Shown here: piece by piece, positions 9,833-28,059 of the stretch
Layout of the letters: each line of letters starts with the position of its first letter
Position numbering within the stretch: position 1 is the stretch's first letter
Source: Oscheius tipulae
Taxonomy: Eukaryota; Nematoda; Chromadorea; Rhabditida; Rhabditidae
Reading direction: 5' to 3'
Assembly: GCA_037178975.1 (NCBI GenBank)
Contig: JASJZH010000006.1
Location: forward strand, 1-64,000
Length of the DNA stretch: 64,000 bases
Position numbers and translations under genes: made by a program
The notes under the pieces: generated by a model
What the model saw: only the letters and a program-made list of their open reading frames with translations
Databases searched by the model: none
What the model was told of the DNA's origin: nothing

Positions 9833-12100
9833 ATGAAGTTACTTTTTCTTCTTGTATTTTTTCAAGAAACAGGAGGAAAAGTCAGTGAAGGAAGCATCGA
9901 TACATTTTCAGTAGTAACTAGCATCTTTCTTGTTATCTAATGCTTTAGGATTTCATATTTTTGGACAGATTTTGTTTCGATTCGGACACAGGTCATTTGG
10001 AATATTTTATCCGCTATCCCACGGTTTGGATACGTTTTCCTGTAATAAATTTTAGTCACATCCTCCTCCAAGCCTGCTTCTTTACTACGACACTCCGGAG
10101 CAATGGTATCACGCGTACGTCGACCTCGACTCTTGTCCTCAGCGCGTTAATATTTTGAAGACAAGTAAGGATGGGCGTAATGGAATTGTAAGTTATTCGG
10201 TATATTTTCTTAGAGCTTTTTAAAGATTCGTCTCTTCCCTTACGGACAAAACATCAACTCTGGAAACAAGTGCATTTACCAAAAAGGGCCTCCTAACTCC
10301 ACCTATCAAATAGTCGAATGCTCGGGAGTCCAAACTTTTTGGTAAGTCTTAAATCAGAGTTAGGTACGTCGAACGAACACTTAGGCTTAGGCTTGCTGGC
10401 TTAGGTCGCTGTCATGTTGCCCTAGAAGGGCCTAAGCTAAGTCTAAGCGAAATATTAGAAAACATTGTAAGTCTTTGCTTGATTTCAGGGCATCTCGCTC
10501 CAGATGGTGGTTCATGGCCATTTCGACATGCGACGAAGAGCCAACAGAATTTGAAGGAACTAGGCTTGATTACAAGCTAGTAATGATGAATGGAAATCCT
10601 TCTGACATTTTCACGTACCAGTTTAGCTTCGATCAACGATGTGAGCAACACATTTCCCCCCTTGAAAACAACATATTAAGACATGCTCCTGATTACTGTG
10701 ATCTTTGGCTGTGTTGACGGAGCTCTCTTTTTGGCTGCATACATTGTCGGCTGTAATTTAAGTTTTCAGACCGGAGTAGAAATCAAATTCAGATCAACTA
10801 ACTCAGAGACGTCTCCATCACAGTGTGTTTAGAATCTTCACTCATTGCATTCTCGCAAAATGCATCGCTCTCGTTTGCTACCTGATTCATTATTTCATCT
10901 TTGCTGTCAACGGAGTTGGAATGCCTACACTAGAAGTTTGCGCACAGTCAATAACGTGAGTTTAAAACAATTTCTGCTAATGACAGTATTTCACATCATT
11001 TCTTGTTCAGCGTTCCTTGATTCATTAAAGATGAAAGTAATAAACAAACATTTTGATAGGTGTTTCAGTTGTCTTCTTAAAAAGTGGTAAATGAAAGCAG
11101 TCTGTGTGTAAAAATAAAATCATAAACTCAACGAAGCCAGTTTTGAGTTATGTTTGAAACCATCTACTTTTTCCTGCTTCAAAAAGGAACATTTTCAGCT
11201 ACGGTACAGAGATAATGTTTCTGCTTATGTTGCTGGTCCTCTCTCGTGGTCTCAACATTATTAAAATGAAGCTTTCCAAAGTAGGTATTTGTTATTGCTC
11301 CTATATGTTGTTCCAGGCTGAATTGTTTTTTATTGCTATATACACGATAGTCCTCTGCTGTACATACTTTGCCCTCCATGTATGGCAAGTTCAGGTATGG
11401 TGGTTTTTTGTCGCAGCAATCATGTCCCATTTAGGGTTTCGATCCTGCTCTTGTCTATTTTTATTCGGAATCTCTGCCTGGAAAAATAATCGCTTGTATG
11501 AAGATGGTGGCTTGCGGTTTTGTCCTGATCAGCTGCCTGATGACCATGAAGGAGGCCCCTGCAAAACGCTGGTTCTACACGGCTCTGATAATTTTCTACA
11601 CTCCTTGGTACAGTATTCAATAGCTTAGAAGTTTGGCATTTTATTCAGACAGTAAACTTATCTCATCTAGACAGTTCAATAGATCCAAGAAAGTTTGACT
11701 GTCCTTTTTCAGGTTCTTCGGATCTCCGGTGGTAATAATAATCTCAAACTATGTCATCGACAACTGGGTACGAGAAGAGGTCGTCTACTTGGTGGACAAT
11801 GCGCTAACTCTTTACGGCTATCTCATCTTTCTCGTACGTTTCCTGAAGATAAATTCACCATCATTTACAGTACCTTTCTTGGCCGAGCCAGGCGAACAAG
11901 AATTTCCCGTTCCACATCCGAACGACGCAAGTTGCGGACAGTTTTGACCCCCAAGTCAACTATGTGAGTAGTGAGACTAAATGATAACAGAACGATCATA
12001 GGCTGCATCTGATGAAAATGAGACAAAACCGAAGACCATCTCAACTAAGAACTTCTTTGCTATTACTCAGCCAAATCAGGGAAAGACGGTTCAATCGTAG
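9833..12100 (+). CDS. TMEM145: TMEM145/GPR180-family seven-helix membrane protein
   Basis: Thirteen exons join in phase into 477 aa: 9833-9910, 9949-10023, 10056-10187, 10226-10341, 10489-10640, 10681-10752, 10793-10955, 11199-11280, 11317-11394, 11435-11607, 11713-11833, 11871-11963, 12002-12100. Residues 1 to about 16 look like a signal peptide. The ectodomain carries family landmarks DFIFLDRFCF, LLLYYDTPEQW and RWWFMAISTC, followed by LDYKLVMMNG. The membrane part (GpcrRhopsn4 domain) starts at MLLITVIFGC and includes IALVCYLIHYFIFAVNGVG, FLLMLLVLSRG, FDPALVYFYSES and, after the last helix, NKNFPFHIRTTQVA. Family members are poorly understood; GPR180 has been linked to growth-factor signalling. 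Most introns are 32-56 bases; the intron between exons 7 and 8 is longer (243 bases). The start was chosen for the signal peptide and an upstream CAG acceptor. Confidence 0.9.
10381..10394. repeat. Short TTAGGC repeat in an intron
   Basis: Two perfect TTAGGC units followed by further TTAGG and CCTAA fragments up to about 10445, inside an intron of the TMEM145-like gene. They continue the enrichment of TTAGGC words seen from about 2.5 kb onward. Confidence 0.6.
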
Positions 12101-12650
12101 AGATTCTATGAAGCTGATGTATCTTGTTAATGTACTAATATGTTTTTGGTAAAAGTTATTTTTTAGCAATACTAAGCAAGTTTTTGCTGCAAGGTCGGCA
12201 CAACAGAGACGCGCGGGCAATTTAAAATATGTAGATGGTACGTTTCAAAAATGTAAGTGCCAAAATGTTGATAATTGTTTGTTTCGACCACCTGAATTTA
12301 GACTAGTGTTCAGAAGGAACACTTGTACTGGTTACATTTTTAAAAACTCCAAACTCAAAAACGTTTTTTGATTACTTTCTTAAACGGATAAAAGGATATT
12401 TGGAAACTGATCGTGATTGATTTCCCATTTCACGTGCTGCGTTTGACTGTCATGAATTGCATGTTTCGAGGCCATCCTGTCTCCACTCGCTGACCTTCAC
12501 CGTAATGATTCCGATTTCACTTTTCCCGCTTAGTATTTTCTCTCTGTCAATATTTCATAAATGTCATCAAAAAAATATCCAGAAGTTCTTTTGAAACTGA
12601 TATCCACCGTTTCTTCGTTCGTCTGGAATCTAACAAATATCTTTTTTTTA

Positions 12651-12714
12651 AGAAGATAGAGTTGGGCTCCGTTCTTTCTTTTCCTAAAACTTTTATCAGT
12701 GCACTCTATCTTCT
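12651..12714. repeat. Inverted repeat, 12-base arms
   Basis: AGAAGATAGAGT at 12651-12662 pairs perfectly with ACTCTATCTTCT at 12703-12714 across a 40-base spacer. No associated gene is seen; it may be a miniature element or chance. Confidence 0.5.
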
Positions 12715-13122
12715 TCTAAAAACGCGCCTTCTTATCAATCTCATAACTGCTGTGTCTTCTGTGAAACTAGCCCAAATTGCAGACTATTTGCTTGAACACT
12801 CACCGTCTCTAACAATGTAAGTCTTTATCAAGCGTTTTATAAATTAATCGCTGCTAAAAGTTGCTCTCGGGGAGCCGCGTGTCCTAGCAAGTGGTAGCTT
12901 TGGAAGAACGGGGTATCATCTTTCCCTCCCAATCCTCCCCCTACACCTGACTCGTTGGCCCCCTCTTGCTCAGTTTCGGGAACATCCTTCAGCTCGACAT
13001 TGTTGTCATTTTACATTTGTCTCGTGTCACTGTTTTCTTCACACAACTTTTTGAAGACTTACTGCATACGATCTAAGTCATTGAAGCGCTATGGTTTCTC
13101 TGTTTCCGTTTACATGTATGCT

Positions 13123-13187
13123 TGTCAGGGGATTCGAACCAAAGACACCAAATCGAGAGTTATTGGGGAGTTTCAGTTGACTAGACA
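13123..13187 (-). other. tRNA-like sequence with a perfect B box
   Basis: On the minus strand it contains GGTTCGAATCC, an exact RNA polymerase III B-box sequence, near the 3' end, TGTC/GACA ends that could pair, and a weak A-box-like TAGTCAACTGAAAC near the 5' end. Acceptor and T stems have mismatches, so a functional tRNA is unlikely. A tRNA-derived repeat or tRNA pseudogene fits better. Confidence 0.25.
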
Positions 13188-16100
13188 GTTGTCACTAGAA
13201 GGTAGGCACTGGAACAGTTAACGTAGCAGTTCCTCAACTGAGATGGTTTATAAGAGAACGGGTTGACTGGAACAGCTTAGCAGTAACATGTCAGTAAGCA
13301 TCTTGTCAGCTCTAGGCAAGCCAAATTGGAGAATACTGTTCTTCCAAGCTGGAACTTATTCAAAAAAAAAATTGGAACAAAAGACTGCTAAATTAGAACA
13401 AAGCCCCATCCATTTCACTTACTGCGCTTGTCTTGGCAGAGAAAAAACGTCGTAGATAGCTTTCTCTTTTTGGACGGGTGTTATTGTAAGCTCGAAGTGT
13501 GTTAGAGCACCACATTTTAACTTAAAGAATTCTCATTGTTTTCGGCAATGTGTCGATCATATAACGTTGTCAAAGATACATTGAAATTTTTTTTTGTACT
13601 TTCAAGCGCATAGCCATTTATGCTTGAACTTTGCGGTTTTGCCTTTGAAAGCATTACATGGTAAAACAACGATTCCAAACAGCGCATATTTCAGTTTCAG
13701 AGCACATTTGCTGAAGGACCAACATTTTCGAAACTTTGAGGTACATTTTTAAAACTACGATTTATTACCGACCATTCTTCAGTGAAACTGACTAAAAGGT
13801 TCTATTCCATGTGTGAAAGTTGCCTTTCTAACTCTTTCTGAGAGGCTGACCATCGGCTTATCCGCTGTTTTAATTAGGTGCGATTTGAGATACGCTTGGC
13901 TGAGCCTGACTGAAGATTTTGGTGGCACTTTTTAATCTTTTCTTGACTTTAATATGATTCAGTGCCGAGACTTGGGCTCTGAGCAAGAACTTAAAGATGT
14001 TGTATGGTCACGTACAATTAACCCACGTTTGAAGCTGTGCTAAATGGTTGAAAAATATGTTGTCTAATATGTTGTTTAGATTTGGAAAGATGAAAAGAGA
14101 AGTATAATGTGTAACTATGGTGGAAGCCGTAGTCTTAATCTGAGCCTACCAGATATGTCTGACTCTAAAACACGTTTTCTTCTCTGTTCCTCGTCCATAC
14201 GGCAATTGTAATGATTCTCTCACACCTGGCTCCAAGCTCAAGTTTCGCTGAAGGCACCCAACTGTCTTCTCCGCTCTTCACGAAATATTGTCGAGTCGGA
14301 AGAAGCGTCTAATTGGTTGGATGGGCTCGGGCTCATTCGCGGCTCCTTCTACTCCAATTTCACAGTAACTTGTCACCGACTGGGCCGGGTTAATGAGCGT
14401 ACTCTCTCTCTCTCTCCCGTTTGCCAATTAACAACCCGTCTTCTTTCCGGCTGCCACCATTGAGACTTGGTAACCTCTTGACTCATCCGGTTCCCGGGGG
14501 CAAGCTTTAATAGGGTTCGACTCGTTTGATACGTTTTTACAAATGAGTTTCGCCTTCTAACTTGATGTGTTCACACAGTCAACCATTGTAGCGTTGAGTT
14601 TTCATCACTCCAGGTGAACGCCCTTATTTAATGATTTTTTTTACTTTTATACATTTCACTATTATTGTTCCTCACTCTCTTTAGTTTATTATGAAATCAG
14701 CTCACCCCCACAGCGATATGTAAAAATATTGGTTCTCTTGTAAAAATGGACTGATCAAAATTAATAAGCTTTCATCACAGAAACCGAGGTACTGCCTTAA
14801 TAAATAAAACGAAGAAGAGTAACTGTATGTTACAAAAGCAAAATGTGTTTCTTTTGAGGACTGCCGAGCGTACAGAGAAGTTATTTCGGCCCATAGTTTA
14901 ATGCTCTGCCATCGAGATAAGTTTCCCTACTCGGCGGCGAAGTGGTTTCGTTAAGGAGGCATAGCAGAAGGGACCATGTCATCTAATTGGAGTAGCTTCG
15001 CGAGATCCGTAATGGCACCCAAACGTCCAACGATAGCCAGCCATTATCGTCTAATAGCCGGCACTTGCTTATCTCCAAGCCATACATAGCAGACTCCTCT
15101 CTCAGAATTAGTTACCGTAGTAGTTGGTGCATTCTCGCCTACCCCCACTCAGTCTTCAATTGGTATGTGCGAAAGCCTAACATAGCATCTGGCTTATAGC
15201 CTGCCCTGAGGGCTGCTTTCTGAGTGAGCGACCTCTCGATAGGTTTTCGTGGAGTCAGAGTTAGGATCCTGTGGATTAGATTACTGCTCCCCTAGTGGTC
15301 CGACCGACTTGCTGACAACTCAAAGAGTTGTGATCCCTCGGCGAAAATTGGGTTTCAAGAGGCGATTTAGCCCGCGGGGTTGGTGTATTACCAGAAAGAC
15401 TCGGAGATGCCATCCTACGCTTTCTCCCTTTTCTTTTTCTGGCTTGTTCGCCTACCGTTCGGCCTAAATTTCTTCGCGAGGTTATTTTGAACAGAACCGA
15501 CAGTCACGCATCATTGCATACAATAAGCAGTTTGGCAGAAAGTGAGCTCATCCTGTTCTTCTCTCTTTTTCAATGTTTTGATCCAGACTTTCTCCTTTCC
15601 CCCAGGCTTCGCTAATTTGTCTCTCAGTGATTATCACTCCATACATTGTGCCTTTCAATTTCCTGGCACTTCCAGTACACCACTACCAATCATCACAGGA
15701 CTCTTTGTACGAACTGATTTGCCCTTTCTAAGTGCATACTCATTCATAAGAAGAAGAAAACGCTCTCGACCGGTAGTCTGTCTAAGGCTCAATCAGACTT
15801 CCGACAGCTGCTATTTGAAACTGGCACTCTCCAGGTGCGGCATCAATAGAGACCCTGCCTGGTTCCATCGCTTTCACTGATAATTATGTCTATTCTGGCC
15901 GAGAATGAAAGAGAGTGTGTCTCGCTTTCGTCTCTCCAGTCAGTGTCGCTTCATTTCCGTATCCAGGCCTTTCCGTTCATTATGTGGCAATAGAAAATCA
16001 GACAACCGTTTGAAGTACACCAAAACCTAAGCTGATCCGGGGAGCCCTTAAGCAGAAATCCCTTCTTTCGAAAATAAGAACGGGAGTACAATAGCCCTTG

Positions 16101-16973
16101 GTAATCCCAGACCGATGTGAATTACCCTATGCCCACACTCGTTCAGGGTATTCGAACGTCTGGTAGAGAAGGTGTAAATAGCAATTGTTCGAAAGATATT
16201 GGGGACAAGTCTGTTATCGAAATGAAAGCTGTCATTTTAACGGCGTTACTGCCTTCAGCTTGTGAATTTTCTAACAGACTATCGTAGAGACCGAACTTAT
16301 TGAATTACATTTTAAGGTCAGCCTGCTTCTAGCGTGGTTTATCTAAGCTTGCGAAAGAAAGGTCAACCTTGCTGCGTCTACTACTACTGGTACGCAACGT
16401 GTAATTAGCAATGGTCTCGTTCGGAGCGTAATTAGGAACCCATCAAACAGTTTAGAAATATGTTCCGGAAATACTTTTGGTGTTCCAATGACTGAAGTTT
16501 GTGCAGAGTTCTTAGTGTAAAAGTAGGCTTTTTCTGGCATAATTATTCGAATTAGGTAAAGGTTATGATTTTTTACAAACTGAAAAAGAATTGAAGTTCT
16601 GTAAGGAGAATCCATGAAAGTATAAACAGACTTTCGTAAAGACCGGATTTCTCAAATTGTTTCATGTCTAGCTGATAGAAATACCCCCATCCACCAGCCT
16701 AGCATTATCCATGACGAATGGGAAAATATGAGATAAAGGCGATAATCGCCCCGAGTTCAAAGCGAAGGTAGAAAAAATGTGGAGGCTAACAAATTAGCCT
16801 CGATCTTCCCCATGTGCTTAAGACGATTTCGCACCAACTCACACCACTCCTGCCTCCGTTCTTCCTCGTGCAGCTTCAGCTTCTGTGTGCATGTGCTTCC
16901 AGCTTTTTACCCTCATTTCTAGGGGCTTTCTATGTGCTGGCTTGTATGCCACTGTAGCTAGCTGTGCTATGCT

Positions 16974-23759
<6,786 letters not shown>

Positions 23760-25577
23760 GATCTTCCAAGACGTCCCAACTCAAGGTTTTTAAATGGGTA
23801 CAAAGCGCTCGCTCTTTTCACCTAGCCATGTCATAAATGACAACACGGTTGCAATTAACTGTTTTGCTCTAAATTCCTTGTTTGTGCAACTATATCTCCC
23901 TCCTGTCAAGCTTTAACACAATATCTATCAACTCTTCCCATCTCTCAAAACTCCCCGTGTTCTTGTTTTCTAGCTCTTTCGGTTGTTCATCGAGATTATT
24001 TATTCACTATGTCTTTTATACTCCCTCTCAATTTACCTAGTAATTTTGTTTAGAAGAATGAATCTATAGTTTGGGTGCATGGTTTATTCACAGTGATATG
24101 CTAGGGAGATTGCCCGGATTTGACGACTAGGCCTTCTTTTCTAAGCCCTCTTTTGCTGCGGGCGAGTCGTTGAGCCAGCTGTTCACGCGGTTCGTTAGAT
24201 TATCTTGGTTTGGAACATCCTCGACGCCGCATTGACGCTGCGAAGAAGATTGCTCAGACGAGTTTAAAGCCTCCAATAGAAGGTCTGGAAAAAACTAGGC
24301 ACATACACATACTTGAATGCAAACAATGGTTTGACATCCGGTTTATCATTTGTGAACCACCAATCGTTCTAGTTTTTAGAGCGTGGTCATGTTGAAGACA
24401 TCTCAGCTCACGAAGTAAAAAGCTGTCAAAAACTTAATACTTTGGACAGTTTTATCTTGATCGCGACTTTTGCCTTATTACCTTATGAAAAAAGAGTTCT
24501 GATTTGATAATGCTATATAAAAAATTGCTTTGAATAGTACTACCCCTATAAGTTCATTCTTGCAATTTTCAGAAACAGTAGCTTTTAGAAACTTTGAAAC
24601 AACTATAGTTTTGTGTCTGAGAAACTGACTTGCCTGACATGCTTTTTGTAGATCGAAGCGCATTTGACTTCAGGGCGAATGCGTCCGGAAGTGATGCCTG
24701 AGACAAACATTTCAAGTCCATCTCCATTTTGTCAAGTGGCTGAACTTGTCTTTTTAGGTTTATAACATACTCACCTGCGCTTGAACATTGATTGACCAAA
24801 AAGAAGAAACCAAGCTTGGCTTGGAGGCTGAAGGATGAATTGCGAGGAAATCCTGTGACTGGATGTACATGGCTCTGGAAAACCCAAAAGTTAAAAAATA
24901 GAACGTTTGAGAAGATGACTTTAAATATTTAACTAGTTCGAGGTATCCAAGGCGAATGTGAAAGTTCTGACACGCACTAAGAATTGATGGATGTCAAATT
25001 GTGAAGACGACGCATCTCCCCAGTGTTACCCTTGAAAATTGAATTTGCACTGCCTGAAGAGGGAGGATGTCCCCATTGTTCTTTTTTGCATTGAAAACAA
25101 GGCAGAAAAAGTCAGATTAGAGCGCGTTAGCCATCTCAAAATTGGGTTGACTAGGCGAGTCGTGTGGGCAGGCTTCTCCGGCAGCATTTATAATTATTGG
25201 TGGGGGAAAGAGAGCCGTCATGCTTAATAACTCCATAAAAACATGACGATTTTGGGTAAAAAAGTTGATTAGTGTGCGGAGTTATATTTAGTGGTGCTAG
25301 GAAGTTTTAATGTGAACCCAAAAAAATCTTGACATAAATGGAGAAGTCTGACTTGATTTTAATGTTTTAAGACGAAAGAGAACATGAACGGCATTCGACG
25401 AACTATAGGCTTTCCAGAACTATCAGTAGTTAAAAAACATTGTTTTGCATGCGTGAGCACAATATAATTAGAGCGAACTTGTACAATTTCCTCACCCGAA
25501 GAGGTTACTATAACGTTAGTAACAAAGTGTTCGAAATTCCAACTTGGCGTCATCTCTGCCTAATTTCCATAAATATT

Positions 25578-25578
<1 letters not shown>

Positions 25579-25673
<95 letters not shown>
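25579..25673. repeat. (GA)42 microsatellite followed by a G run
   Basis: Forty-two uninterrupted GA units at 25579-25662, then about 11 G. Open frames across it (Arg-Glu or Ser-Leu repeats) are artefacts of the repeat. Confidence 0.97.
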
Positions 25674-26833
25674 AATGGCAATATTGAGCAGCAGCAGCAT
25701 TGGACAACAATCAAGCCATCTAGGCGCTTAGATAATGTCACCAGACAGCAGAAGCGCGCTTCGTCCCATCCAAAAGAGGAAAAGAGACTCGCGGAAGTTA
25801 ACAGGCTGTTTCTGAGAGAAGAAGGCCTTTTCTACTCGTAAATCGGAAAAAGATTCTCTGACATAAATGCGTATCGGAAATGATTGTGAAGTAACACTAT
25901 ATGGCTCGCAGCAGCATTTTTTTAAACTACAAATAAGTTTGTAAGAGGTATTGTAAACCTCCACAATTCCATACCTATTTCGTCTTGACATTCTCCAAGA
26001 ATCCATTGTGGTATCGTTGACTGGAAGTATCTAGGTAAAGAAATTTGTAGTAGGCCGGCCTAGAAGAAAGGCGTATCCATAGCCTCTTTTAATTACTTCC
26101 ACACTTAATCTGGAAAATCCATTCTGGACGGCCGAAGAAAAAGGGAAGAGACGTGAGGCTAGGAGTCCCAAAGGAGCCCGAAGACTACTTGGGTTTAGCA
26201 ACAGTTGAAAGTTGTCAACAGAAAACGGCAGATAACATAAAAAAGGTGAACAAACTGATAATAGTGAAAACTGACCACCCAAGACAACTCCTTCAGAGAG
26301 TTTCACAGAACAAAAGCCTGCGGCACAACGTTTCACCGAAAGTTGGGTAGAAAACGTTACAATCTGGGATTCTGTATATAAACGTTTCTGTTTTTTGCAG
26401 TCTGGCGCAATTGGATTAATGGATTTCCTTTGCCTCTCCGCTCTCCCATCCTATATTCTGAGGAAGTCAGCAGATGAGATTGCCTAATAGCGAATCGACA
26501 AGCTACACAAATACCGAAATTTGATCAATAGAGTCGGATATGGACGGATTCTTTTCTAACAGTAGATGTGCAAAAAAAAACAAGAATTTTAAGCCTTCTG
26601 AGAACATTCATTCGAGATTGGTACAGTCAGCACAATCTCAAAATGATACAGCGATAATCTGATACTTTTCTGACCAGAACAGCATAGTACACCGTGAACT
26701 CAAACTTACGACTCCCTGGTTTTATAATAAACCAGTCGGACCATACCTTCTCGGATTGAGTAACTCGCCGTTTCAGTGTGGAAAGCCGTCTACGGCGGCT
26801 TCGCCGCCCATTCGGAAACAAAAAAAGCGCTAA

Positions 26834-26930
26834 AATGTCAACTTATATCAGCTCCTGGCAGCTTATGTCATTGTATGTCTGGAAATGTCAACCACTATCA
26901 ACTTATTTCAGCTTCTGTCAGCTACCGCAG
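26834..26930. repeat. Two-copy short direct repeat, about 60-base spacing
   Basis: AAATGTCAACTTATATCAGC near 26834 recurs as ATCAACTTATTTCAGCTTCT near 26898, each followed by a TG(G/T)CAGCT word. Immediately to the left is the palindromic GCCGTCTACGGCGGC segment. Confidence 0.5.
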
Positions 26931-28059
26931 AGCTACGGCGGGGAGTGCGCCCCAGTGAGCGAGGCCACACACACATCCCAACACGGCTCTTCTTTAATAA
27001 TATTAAAAAAGCGATCCGCGGAAAGATGGGTGGTTTGGACTTTTTGGAAAAAAAATGCTTTACAATTGTTTTTCATACTGTAGGAACGCTTCTACGTACC
27101 ACACTTTTTTTGCTGACGCGCAGAGCTCCTATTCATTGTGCGGACTTTTCTATGGATTTCATAAACTCAGTTGCACGTTTTGACGTGTGTGCAGGCTCAA
27201 AACAATCTACTTTAACATTCTATCCATTTGCAACCAGAAGTGGCCCCAAAACAAAATTTCAAAATTAGTCAGAAAATTCCATCTGAGAAGATCCATTCAA
27301 AGTTATCGTGTCGGGCTGATAGCCACCGCTCAAGCAGCGGGGTGGATTCTGGGTTATGACTATGGGGAGAGAACGACACGAGAAATAGCGATTTTCAGTT
27401 TTCAAGCGCGGAGTTAAGCCACTGCGTAGCGCTACGCGCAATAGAGTAGACCAGCCGTCGCGACCTCTGGCAACGTCGCTCTGAATAAAGTTAGGAGTGT
27501 CGAACTGTCAAAACTGAGGGCAATCAAAAGAGTTTGTCAGAAGTTTGACTGACGCTTTTACGTGGTAGACAGACTCATCTTTCGTTTGATCGTCTGTTTT
27601 ACTCGCAACTATTCTTCCAAATTCCTTTTCCCACCTCTACAAAGAGTTCTCCCTCATTAATCTTGATTTGACAAAGAGGTCCCTACGTTGATTTTGATCT
27701 GGTGGCGCACTATTGCAAAAAATAACCGATAAATTCATTAAAAAGGAGAAAACGATTAAAACGAAGGAAAGGATTTTTTGGGCGCAATTTGGCATAACGT
27801 CCCTGTGCGCACCCCAATTTTCGGCATCGCATCTTGTGCACCTTTTCTCTATATTTTTCTTCTAGGGTTTTGCCTAATTTTATCGTCGCCTTGTAGCAAA
27901 CTGCACATCCTCTTTCGTTTGCAAACGCTGTATACGCATTTTCGTGCAAACGCAAAAGGCTTCGGACGGACACGAGGCCGCAACTCATAAAATTTTAAAG
28001 ATGTAATCATTTATCGATTTTTCAGGAAAACTTGTTTTCTTCATTTCTGCTTTCCCCAA

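Larger units (their letters stand above)
12101..16973. other. Intergenic region, no gene recognised
   Basis: Between the stop of the TMEM145-like gene and the CtBP start. The open frames are short and show no family resemblance or consistent splice structure. It holds a short hairpin (12651-12714), a tRNA-like minus-strand stretch (13123-13187) and a brief TC run at 14404-14416. Upstream regulatory sequence of the CtBP gene probably lies at its right end, but I see no definable element. Confidence 0.5.
23760..28059. other. Intergenic region, no gene recognised
   Basis: Between ctbp-1 and the PLEKHM2-like gene. Open frames here are short, lack family similarity and have no coherent splice pattern. 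The region contains the GA microsatellite, a two-copy short direct repeat near 26834-26930 and dispersed-repeat pieces at 26783-26811 and 27891-27960. Confidence 0.5.

Noticed and set aside
25440-25841. Long frames across the GA repeat (Arg-Glu repeats; Ser-Leu repeats on the other strand)
   Set aside because: A dinucleotide repeat keeps frames open on both strands; the flanks show no coding signal or splice structure.
27295-27370. tRNA-like stretch with GTGTCGGGCTGATAGCC and GGGGTGGATTCTGGG
   Set aside because: No B box and no consistent cloverleaf could be drawn.
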